Of a stretch of 64,000 nucleotides of DNA, positions 55,141 to 64,000 are shown one piece after another. The notes under the pieces are model-generated. The model was not told the origin of the DNA. It did not search any database and saw only the letters and a list, made by a program, of their open reading frames with translations. Positions within the stretch are counted from its first letter, which is position 1, and the number at the start of each line of letters is the position of its first letter. Source of the stretch: Nyssa sinensis (taxonomy: Eukaryota > Streptophyta > Magnoliopsida > Cornales > Nyssaceae); the NCBI GenBank assembly GCA_008638375.1, contig CM018041.1, positions 17,258,453 to 17,322,452 on the forward strand, in the 5' to 3' direction. Position numbers and translations under genes: made by a program.

Positions 55141-55429
55141 AGCAGTAATAAAAGTAATTATAGCATTATAAAGACAATAAAATGGTGAATTGGCGCTATC
55201 ATTTTGCAGTATTAATTATGCATGCTTGTTGTCTCCTCAAAACACATGTATGTACAAGAAAAATTATACAATTGTTTAATTTATAACACGTCAATACAAC
55301 TATCTTTGACCTATCACATCAATTTAGATCATAGATTAAAGGACACTTGATGGGACTAAAATTAATCGATTAACTAGATCATGACATGCCTACAAAAGTG
55401 GATAAGTGCAAAAATAGTGGATCTTGGGC
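55141..55429. other. AT-rich, probably U3 of the preceding LTR
   Basis: No ORF. It lies directly upstream (minus strand) of the TATA box at 55126-55133. Confidence 0.35.
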
Positions 55430-55860
55430 CCAATTGAGTAAAGCATGGCAGAGTAGATTGGTATTATTTCATGTCTTCTATATTAGATCGGTATATGTGA
55501 CGTCAACAAGTTTAGGATCCTAAGAAGGTTAAATCAATAATTTGAAGTCAGATCACTTAAATGGCAGATTGATCAACACCGTACAATCTTACCAATCTAA
55601 CATACTTAAGACTTGTAATTAGATTCTAGAGCGTAATTGGGATACAAAATATAGCCTAATTTGGAAAAAGACTCATATTCTGATGCAACTGGGGACTCTT
55701 AAGGATTCTTACCAATTTGAAAACCATCAAACACCATCTATACCAAGTCGAGGTATGCTTTATTTGATTCTCACTGACTTAACCTTTAGTGTGACCTTGG
55801 TTGGCACTCTATCGATGCCAATCTTGATATTTGGTGTTTTCAAGAGAGAAAGATGTTCAT
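55430..55860 (+). other. Weak Gypsy LTR-like fragment
   Basis: CAAGTCGAGGTATGCTTT and CACTGACTTAACCTTTAGTG, then GTTGGCACTCTATCGATGCC, resemble the R-U5 end of Tat/Athila-type LTRs, where a TTGACTTAAGC...GGAGTG phrase is usual. No edges or internal sequence were found. The frame at 55683-55877 is part of it. Confidence 0.3.
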
Positions 55861-56249
55861 CGTCCATCATTGATTGAGGATTGTTTTATACATCTTTAAG
55901 TTTTAAAGTGAACAGTTAAGATTTGGTATAAAATTGGATAAACAATGTTAGGAAGAACTAACAACTATATAATTTGGAATTTTAAAATAAATAATTATGA
56001 TTTTTAACATAAAATTCGATAAACTATCATTTCAAGGCATGTGTTAGTAAATAATTAAGATTTTGGCATATAATTTAATGTGATATTTTATGAGTTATTA
56101 TTAAAGATGATGTTAGAAAATAAATTTAACATGATACTAGATCACCTATGGAATAAAATTTATTTGTTTATGTTGATATCATAATGTTATGGATTATTAA
56201 TCTCAACTTGAATAATATGAAATTTAAGTCCATTTTTAAACATGTAATC
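55861..56249. other. AT-rich spacer, nothing recognised
   Basis: Repeated ATAATTTGGAATTTT/GGCATATAATTT-like words, no ORF. Confidence 0.4.
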
Positions 56250-57500
56250 AACCATAAAAATTGAAGTATAAGGCAATCACATGAGACAATATTTTACATG
56301 CAAAACCCTCTAGGAGAATAAAACTCACAATAGCTGCAAAAGATTCACTAATCAATATAAACAGTATAAGTCCACAAAGATATCACCCTCAAACAACTAA
56401 CCTGCCACATTCATTAGATTACCACTAGTCTTCTTATATTCTCATTGTCTTCTTTAAACTTAATTAGTCTTCATCAGCCCCAACGTCATCAACAATCCAT
56501 AGATTCACTACTTGTGGCAATGTGCACTCCCAATGCAATGGAAGTACGTGCCTAGCATTCTTGTGTTAGTCACCCATCAACATAGGAGATCTCTTGTGTA
56601 ATATAAGACAATAAAAAATCAAAGAAATGATCTTGTGACTTCTAATAATAATTTCAAAGTCTATCGAATACAAAAACACACAAGTATTTAACATATGATG
56701 TGAATATAATTTATATAATGTAAGAGAATTCTAAAAAATATGACTATAATGTAAAGTAAAATGAGAGAAGCATGTATATGACATCTATGAAGCCCCTAAG
56801 ATATGTTCTCACCATTCTTTCTATGTTACCTATATGAAATATTAGCCCTAAATAGGTGTATTTATACTGTGAGAAGTCCTAAATTAAGGTGGAATAGGTT
56901 TCCCATCAAAAATCACTTTCCTTATCACAAAATATGTATTGGGCAATAGTGCATGTGTGGGATGCAACACGTGTAAAAATAGAATCCAGAGCATTCTGAT
57001 GGAATAGATAGGCATTCGAGCACAACCAACTTCTTCATTTGAACATAGTTTTCTTTCCTATTCGAACGCAGCTTATTTTGCTGACGCACATGCGCTAACT
57101 TCAAAAAGTCATATCTCACTCATATAAAGATAGAAAAATGTGTTCTACCTATTATTGGAAAGATCTTGAAGTCAAGTTTCTTATGAATTTGGTCTTACCT
57201 CAAATTTCATATTATTTTTATGAGTTACGACCAAAATAGTGAAAATAGTTCATTTTAGCAATTATTTTCAAAATCCATTTTGATTAACTATGCTTCAAAA
57301 AGTCATAAGACCTTTCTTAAATGTTATAAAACATTCTAAAAAACCTTCTAATATTTGGAGATATATTTTCAAATCAAATCAAAAATAAAAAATAGATTTA
57401 TGCTTGAAAAGTAAAATAATGCAAAGTGTATGAAGTATATGCATGAACACAAACACATGAGCTCATGAAGTATGTGTCTAACCTCCTAATTTAACAATTA
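56250..57500 (-). mobile_element. Copia LTR remnant, minus orientation
   Basis: A TATA box on the minus strand (TATAAATA, 56859-56866) is followed in the minus direction by GGAGTGCACATTGCC and by phrases typical of Copia R-U5 (CATGCAAAACCCTCTAGGAG on the plus strand at 56297). U3 contains TTCGAACG/TTCGAGC words (57015-57065), similar in style to the large Copia LTR at 15336-16716. No partner or internal region was found. The small frame at 56925-57119 is LTR sequence. Confidence 0.45.
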
Positions 57501-58149
57501 GATATCCCGGTCCACTTCAAATTCCTAAACATAAGAGATTTGTTTCTTATTTGAAGTCTTTGGGTCTTCAATCTTCAACTGCATTGAGGTTTGAATGGAT
57601 GTAGTCATGACTTTTCACTTGACACACTTACATAAACTAGTGTTTTGAAATTGAAATTAGCCAATATGAAAGATTTTATCTTGTCAGATGAATTTTGATT
57701 AAACCTCCCTTTAGTTTTCTTAAAGTAAAGCACTGTAAAAAGTTAGTTAAGTTTCTCTTTAATCAATTGAGAATTTTTTTCTATCTTCCCAAATATCTTA
57801 TCATTTTCCCCCTTTTGTTCTTTTCTTTTCATCATTTAGATTAATTGTCATATGAGTGTGCGTTGTAGTTAAGTGCTGAATCCTACAATTGACATGTTTT
57901 GGGTTGGTTTTGGATTTATTAATGAGTGTAAAGGAAACCCTCACTAATCCACTTTTTTTTGGCCAATCCAACCTAAGATAATGATATTAGAGCCAACCTG
58001 GGGGTAGTAGCATATGTTGCATTTGATTTTACTAAGCACAATGAGAGATTTCCAATTTATACCCTAATATATATGTTCTAAATTTATAGTCCACTAACTT
58101 GTACAGTAATTTTTTTTGTGTCATAATTGGTACACCCATAAGAACCCAA
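57501..58149. other. Spacer, nothing recognised
   Basis: No ORF longer than about 60 codons, no repeat edge identified. The CAATCCAACCTAAGATAATG area may be the true left part of the next LTR. Confidence 0.35.
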
Positions 58150-58613
58150 GCATAGAGATGTTGACATGTGGACCAAATTAAGTCACAAAGAGAGGCTCAT
58201 AACCTTAATGCTTCATAGGAAAAGTCTCGTTCAGAGGAAGTATTCAAAGGTCACCACCCAATGTCAAAAAGAACACAGGTACTACCAATCTCATGTATCA
58301 CTACTGAGCTCGTAGCATAGTCTAATTAGGAAATTGCCACAATGGGATAAGCATAATCCTAATTTTCTCTCAATCCAAATTCTATCAGGAATAGAATACT
58401 CATGCCTATAAAAGGATAACAACATTACCTATTAAGTTAAGCCCTAATTCTTAGCATAAGGTATAATTCAATTATCTCTCAAACACAATTGATTTAGTCA
58501 TTGGAGAGTTCTTCACTAGACTCTTTCGGTGACCTCTTAATCATTCTGTTTTGTAGGTTAGTAGAAGGGCACTCTTCACCGTTGATCTCAGCACCCATAA
58601 TTTATATTAAATA
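58150..58613 (+). repeat. 5' LTR (approximate) of the plus-strand Gypsy element
   Basis: TATAAAAG at 58407-58414 in GCCTATAAAAGGATAAC, followed by AAGCCCTAATTC and GGTGACCTCTTAATCATTCT, an R-U5-like arrangement. The left edge (TGTTGACATGTGG near 58159) is a guess, and no partner LTR is available for comparison. Confidence 0.5.
58407..58414 (+). promoter_or_regulatory. TATA box of the plus-strand Gypsy LTR
   Basis: TATAAAAG, about 200 bases before the primer-site region, a normal LTR spacing. Confidence 0.65.
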
Positions 58614-58639
58614 GTTTGGCATTGTCTATAGGAAATGAC

Positions 58640-60170
58640 TCCTTTCTACCATAAACAATAGAACATAAATGGCTCTAAAACTCCATCCAAAACAAAAGAA
58701 CCATTCACCATGGTAACAACTATGGAACACTAGGCATTTTAACAATTATGAAGTTATTTTGAATCTTATAGACAAAAGGATGGATATATTATCCCAGCAG
58801 ATTGAGATGTTAAATCAAGTAGTGGCCTGGTTCAAAACCAACAAAATCCACCAACCTAAAACTGGCATCCACTAATTCTGAGTCAATAATAGCATGTTCG
58901 AAATGAGAAACAACCTACTCAAAATGAGCAGTTACCAATTTAAAACTAGCAACCTCAAGTTCAATAAAATCAACAACACATGGATATACCCTTACCTCAA
59001 CCTCTATAGGTTAACAATATAGGGAATGATTATAATCATTAGCAGCCTCAAAGGACTCAAGGAGGACCCTTCTTTCCATCCATTTCGTTCCGAACACCAC
59101 TCCAAGTCTAAACAAAGGATAGAATGTGAAATAGAGTCTTTTACCTTGGAAGTCATGTTAGAGGAACATCCTAAAAAATTTATCCTGCCTAAGTCTGAGT
59201 TGTATGATGGAAGCACGAACCTTGTTGATCATTTATCACACTTTTATGATATAATTTCCCTTCCGGGAAGCATTGCTGCTCTAATGCACCGTTATTTCAT
59301 GACCAACATCAAAGGAGTAGATTTGGAATGGTTTCATCGTCTCCCACTGAACTCTATCTCGACATTTAAATACCTCAATTGTAAGCTTGTGAATCACTTT
59401 ATTATAAGTAAGAAGCTTAGAAATGGGCTAGAGTTCCTCTTGACAGTCAAACAGGCTAAAAGGGAAATGTTGTGAGACTTTATTAGAAGGTTCGATCAGG
59501 AACTGGCCTTGGTGGAAGGATGTGAAGAAAGATTCACGCTAGTAGCTCTAACAATGGGCCTGACATCTAAAAGGTTCAAGGATTCTCTCACAAAAAGTAC
59601 CCTTCAAATATGTCAAAGTTACTCTTGAAGGCACATAGGTAAATCACTCTTGAAAATGTGAGATTTTCCTCTAGATAGGCCAAAGAGTAAACCTACAAAG
59701 AAGAGCTTGTCCCCAACCCCTAAGGTTCTGAAAGATAAAAAGAACATATATAAGAGCCCAAAAAATCCATAACAGAAGGAAAATTCTAGTTCCTCTTCCA
59801 AAAAGGCTAGCATCGACACCCCTTTGAATGCTCCTCTAAAGCATATTCTCCATCAAATCCAATCTAGAGAAGACCTCAGATGGTCATATTGCCTTGGGGG
59901 AGACCAAAAGAGAAGAAATAAGTCCAAGTACTAGAAGTTCCACAGGGATTATGGCCATATTATCCACGAGTACTGTGTTCTGAAGCAAGAAATTAAGAAT
60001 CTCATCTGAAAAGAAAGGCTTCGGGAAATCACACAAACGGAGGGAATGTTAAAGGATCGACAATAAAAGTCACCCTAGAGTAAAAAGACCACTAACCACA
60101 AGGACCAAATAACCAACAGAATGGAGATAGGCCTTCTCTTGCGATCTACGTCCTGCACATAGATGATGCT
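58640..60170 (+). pseudogene. gag: Gypsy gag (plus-strand element)
   Basis: An N-terminal coiled segment (LIDKRMDILSQQIEMLNQVV, about 58756-58815) is followed by the open frame 59026-59475. This has HPKKFILPKSELYDGSTNLV, a DHLSHFYDI block and VDLEWFHRLPLNSISTFKYL, the classic plant Gypsy capsid motif (ARTWFRSLPPGSISSFAQL type). A TGA at 59473 replaces an expected arginine before DFIRRFDQELALVEGCEE. The zinc-knuckle zone reads KFHRDYGHIIHEYCVLKQEI (about 59935-59995), with its first cysteine lost (canonical YCxFHxDHGHxTxxC). Multiple stops. Confidence 0.85.
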
Positions 60171-60800
60171 AAGGTCGAAATGTCGAATAGGGCTAGGAAG
60201 AGGTATGCTCGGGAGGCCAAAGCTGCACCACCCAACCATAGTGTCAATGCAATTGAGAAAAAGAAAAATCTAACACTTCAAATCCACTTTACTAGGCTGG
60301 ATACAACTAGAATGCACCTCCCACATAATGGATTATTGGTAATCTTTTTAAAAGGTTCTAACTTTGAGGTCAAATAGGTTCTTATTGATATAGGTAGCTC
60401 GACAAGCGTGTTGTTCAACTTGTTGTTCTAGAAGATCAAGATGCATCAAAAAGGTCTCCTAATAATAGTAGTAATGGATGGTTTCAATGGGGACCATAAA
60501 ACTCCCAATCACCATTAGAGATGGTGATGATTAGAAGACCTTACTCATGGAGCTAATGATTTTAAATGTCGTGTGTCCCTACAACATGATCCTGGAAAGA
60601 CCTTCGATCCATGGAATGTATGATGTCACATCAGTCTTACGCCAATGTTAAAAATTTGTGTAAGGAAAAAGAATGGTTACCATAAAAGGATGCCAACCTA
60701 CTTCAAGGAAGTACCATATAATTGTCGTGAAGGCAAGGACACCAAAATAGTAATTATAGAAGGCATCCGGGGAGTAATGAACTCCTGAGTGAAAATTTAT
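60171..60800 (+). pseudogene. pol: Gypsy aspartic protease (plus-strand element)
   Basis: ITFTRLDTTRMHLPHNGLLV (with one codon differing) at about 60260-60340 precedes VLIDIGSSTSVLFNLLF (about 60380-60430). The active site is therefore D-I-G-S-S, where D-N-G-S-S is usual in this lineage. Stops at 60375 and 60429 and frame changes follow. The expected tail with an IIGRPTL-like motif is represented by GKTFDPWNV-like sequence near 60597. Confidence 0.8.
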
Positions 60801-60949
60801 AGGATAATAAAGAATGCCCTTCAGAGATAGAGGAGCGACTCAGTCCTAGAAGGCATAACAACTCAATCCAAGCTTAAGAAGAGGTTTAAAAAGTGCAACT
60901 CAACCCTCAGGATCCAGATAAAGTCATCCCATTGGGATTAGCCCTAGAC

Positions 60950-61900
60950 CCAAAAAGAAACATAAGTTAATAACCTTCTTAAAAGATAATCTCTCAGTCG
61001 TTACATGGAGTGTGAAGGACATGAGGGGTAATGATCCACATTACATCTCCCGCAAACTCATAGTAGATCTAGACCACCCTCTTGTACTGTCAGAAGAAAA
61101 GATCATTTACCCTAGAATACCACAAGATCACCAATGCCGAAGTAGAGCAACTTCTGGATGTAGATATGATCATAGCGGTCTTCTATCCAGAATGGCCAGC
61201 TAACACTATCTAGCCAAAAATAATAATGAACTGTGGAAAGTTTGTGTGGACCACACTGACCTAAATAAACATGCCCAAAAGGTAATTTCCCCATATACCC
61301 AGAATAGACCAACTAGTGAACGCTATTACTAGTCATGAACTATTGAGTTTCTTGGATGCCTACTCTAGATACAACCAGATTCGGATGTATCCTTTAGACC
61401 ACGAAAAAAATTATGTTTCTGTATGAGAATGGAATTTACTGTTATAAAGTCATGCCTTTCGCACTAAAAAATGTTTGACCAACTTATCTATATTTGGTGA
61501 ACAAGATGTTCCAGCCCCAGATCAGCAATACCATAGAGTTATACATTGACAACATGCTTGTCAAAAGTAGGCACAGAGGAGAACACATTCAGCATCTAGC
61601 CCAAGCATTCCATATTTTGAAATAGCATGGGATGAAGCTAAATCCTTCCAAGTGCACTTTTGGAGTGACATAAGGTAAGTTTCTGGGGTTTATAATATCC
61701 CAAAGAGGAATAGAATTTGATCATTCACAAATTAGGGCTTTATTACAAATAAATTCTCCTCAAACAAAGAAGGAGATCCATAACTTAAAATAGGAGGGTT
61801 GCAACAATAAACTGATTTATCTCTAAGTCAAGATATCGATGCCTCTCATTCTTTAAGGCTTTGAAAAGAAATAATTCAATGGACTAGACCCCAGATTGTG
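60950..61900 (+). pseudogene. pol: Gypsy reverse transcriptase (plus-strand element)
   Basis: WSVKDMRGNDPHYISRKL opens RT (usually WSxxDMPGIDPxxxxHxL). WKVCVDHTDLNKHAQK follows (about 61236-61280), then the FLGCL...YNQIRMYPLDH region and MPFALKN. The catalytic box is YIDNM (61542-61556) where YVDDM is required, so the second catalytic aspartate is Asn. Further on come KLNPSKCTFGV and a FLGF...QRGIE-like block (61630-61720). Many stops. Clearly dead. Confidence 0.85.
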
Positions 61901-62800
61901 AACAAGCTTTAAATTAATTAAAAGAGCTCATCGAATCTCCAGAGCTCTTGTCAAAACCATGGTTATTTGACAAAAAACTTTTCCTTTATCTTGTTATTTC
62001 TTATGATACAGTAAGTTCAGCGTTGATAAGGAATGAACGAGGAGTTCAAATCCTGTATTCTACGTGAGCAAAGCATTCATAGGTGTTGAGATCAGATATC
62101 TAGATATGGAGAAACTGGATTACGCCCTCATGATATCAGCTCAGAAATTGAGGCCCTATTTCTAGGCCCGTACAATCGTAGTGTAGCCTCTTATCTACTT
62201 AGACCAATCTTCCATAATCCAAAGCTCTCTATAAAATTGATGAAATGGTCGATGGAGCTAGGTGAGTTCAACATTCCCTATATACTGAGAACAGAAAGTA
62301 AGGCACAAACCTTAGAAAACTTTATAGTAGAGTTAACTAAGTTGCCTAAGCTAGATGATTCTCAAAACCCTAAATTGAATCATATCCTAAAGATTGGCAT
62401 CTCCACGACCAAAAACAGCAGTAGGCATTGGAATTGTCCTCCAAACATCAAAAGGCCACTTATTAGAAGAAGAAAAAAACTGCCACTCTTTGATTTCCAG
62501 CATCCAATAAAATAGTAAAATAGAGGTTTTGATCCATGGGGTAAAAATAACCAAAAAATGCAGAGTCCAGCACCTCACTGCCTATTCAAACTCCTAACTT
62601 GTGGTTAATCAAGCCTTAAGGGACTTTGTCATAAAAGATCAAAGAAAGGGCCAATATGTCGAGCTGGTCAAGACATTGGCCAGTTTATCCAAAGAGTCAC
62701 ACTAGAAAAGTTTGATCGAATAAAGAATACCCTAGTTGATGAGTTGGAAAACTTGGTAGCCTATATAGGTTCAAAAATGAGGGTTTGATATCAGAATTTC
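61901..62800 (+). pseudogene. pol: Gypsy RNase H (plus-strand element)
   Basis: SPELLSKPWLFDKKLFLYLV, then SSALIRNERGVQ (about 61940-62050), then MKWSMELGEFNIPYILRTES (62240-62300) and a LENFIVELT block that corresponds to ADFVAEFT. The order matches the RNase H domain of Tat/Athila elements. Several frame changes and stops are present. Confidence 0.8.
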
Positions 62801-64000
62801 ATGCTAGACAGTTCCCAACAACAATCAATTTGAACACTCATCACAAATTGAAGAAATAGAGAATTGGAATGACCCCTAATATTCGTTATTTAAAATGTGG
62901 TCTATTTGCAGATGACAAAGATCACTTTAGAAGGTTACATATTAAATCAACTTGATATATATCCTTGAATGGAAAGCTCTACCAAAGATCATTCTCACTT
63001 CCGCTCCTACTCTATTATCCTCTAAAAGAGGCTCGTTATGTACTGAGAAAAATCCATGAAGGTATATATAGGAACCATAAAGGGATAAGAACTCTGTCCC
63101 ACTATACAAAAAGAGGACAAGGAATACGTAAAGAAGTGTGATAAATGCCAAAGGTTTGCTCCACATCAGCATCAACCACTTCAAGAGTTGATCCTTATTA
63201 CAAGTTATTAGCCTTTTGTTCAGTGGAGAATAGATATCATTGGACCACTGCCTATAGTTGCCTAGAATAAGAAGTCCATGTTAGTTGCATAGATTATTTC
63301 ACGAAATAGGTAGAAACACAGCCTTTGGACAAGATCACGAAGTTATAGCTACGAAGCTTTATATGGAGGAATATTGTATGTAGGTACGGGATCCCTAAAG
63401 TTCTGATTACAAATAACACATAATTCCAAGGAAAGGTCTTCAAGAATTTTTGTGTCGAACTCTACATTACCCAACATTTCTCCTCTCTGGGCCATCCCCA
63501 AAGAAATGGACAAGTTGAAGTCACCAACAAATCATTCCTAAAAGCTTTAATGAAAAGGTTGGAGTTAATTAAAAGAAAGTAAGCAGACGAGTTGCTTGGG
63601 GTCCTCTAAGCTTACTAAACAACTAGAAAAACCCCTACATAAGAGACACCCTTCTCGTTGGCCTTCAGGACTAAAGTAGTCATACTTGTAGAGATTGGAA
63701 TCCTATCACCCAAGGTGAAAATACACAGCCTAGAGCATAACGACACCTAGCTCCAACAGAACCTTGATTTTTTAGAGGAAAAAATGGAATAAGCTCATAT
63801 CATAATGGCATCCTGCCAACAGATAATCTCCAATTACTTTAACAAAGTAGTAAAGCTCGAAAGTTTTCGGGTTAGGGCACTTGTTCTCAAAAGAATCTTC
63901 CCAAACACCAAAAATCCAGAGGCACTGAAAAGTTATATCGTAAATGGGAATGACAATACCGAGTAATTAGTTCATTCAGACCTACCATTTATTGGTTAGA
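62801..64000 (+). pseudogene. pol: Gypsy integrase (plus-strand element), continues past the window
   Basis: The zinc-binding part is degraded (EARYVLRKIHEGIYRNHKGI, about 63030-63090). The core contains HVSCIDYFTK (about 63280), CRYGIPKVLITNNT (63380-63420, D to N at the second catalytic position), and FSSLGHPQRNGQVEVTNKSF (63480-63540), which carries the catalytic glutamate. The C-terminal stretch YETPFSLAF-like to QQIISNYFNKVVKLESFRVR (63640-63870) follows. Many stops. The chromodomain or tail and 3' LTR lie outside. Confidence 0.85.

Larger units (their letters stand above)
58150..64000 (+). mobile_element. Ty3/Gypsy retrotransposon (Tat/Athila-like), runs off the window
   Basis: A plus-strand LTR-like region with TATA box (58407-58414) is followed by TTTGGCATTGTCTATAGGAA (58614 onward). 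This is close to TTTGGCGCCGTCTGTGGGAA, which opens the interior of many plant Gypsy elements. Gag, CCHC remnant, protease, RT, RNase H and integrase follow in Gypsy order, all with stops. The 3' LTR is outside the window. LTR limits are approximate. Confidence 0.85.

Overview
This window looks like gene-poor, repeat-dense nuclear DNA of a flowering plant, probably a dicot. It is AT-rich, and nearly all recognisable coding sequence belongs to LTR retrotransposons (Ty1/Copia and Ty3/Gypsy) with plant-type LTRs, plant-specific accessory ORFs and MITEs. I found no convincing host gene, no rRNA or tRNA gene, no CRISPR array and nothing bacterial. All the retroelement genes are broken by stops or frameshifts, so this is a layered graveyard of insertions.

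Layout. 325-7545: an almost complete Copia element (copy 1, + strand) with both LTRs. 7826-9876: a short non-autonomous LTR element (- strand) that keeps only part of a Gypsy-type gag. 10090-11020: a decayed Copia gag-protease fragment. 11067-14497: a long Gypsy LTR-like stretch with microsatellites and a head-to-head array of 41-bp repeats, followed by a tiny TRIM-like pair of repeats (14516-14921). 15336-23071: a large Copia element (- strand) bounded by an exact 5-bp duplication AATAG. It has an extra plant-transposon-domain ORF behind pol, a Stowaway MITE inside it, and a deletion that joins its 5' LTR to integrase. 24.6-31.2 kb: MITEs, a duplicated 318-bp block, a Gypsy LTR and tandem repeats. 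32084-37226: a second, 5'-truncated copy of the first Copia family. 37-43 kb: AT-rich DNA, LTR remnants and a minus-strand Copia integrase fragment.

43193-53979: the most interesting element, a Tat-like Gypsy retrotransposon on the - strand. Its LTR carries an array of about 31-bp GAGTC repeats, and a second 60-65 bp array follows. Between that array and pol lie two ORF regions on the OPPOSITE strand. One has a plant mobile domain (PMD) and the other a DUF7745-like domain, and each is preceded by a similar CCGATTGGCACACAGAG-type leader. A chromovirus-type LTR (53980 onward) cuts the element off. 55-58 kb holds further LTR remnants. 58.15 kb to the window end is a + strand Gypsy element (LTR, gag, protease, RT, RNase H, integrase) running off the edge.

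In each element gag would package the RNA and pol (protease, integrase, RT, RNase H) would copy and insert it. None of the copies here can do this by itself. Boundaries are read by eye. Domain names rest on recognised residues, not on database searches.
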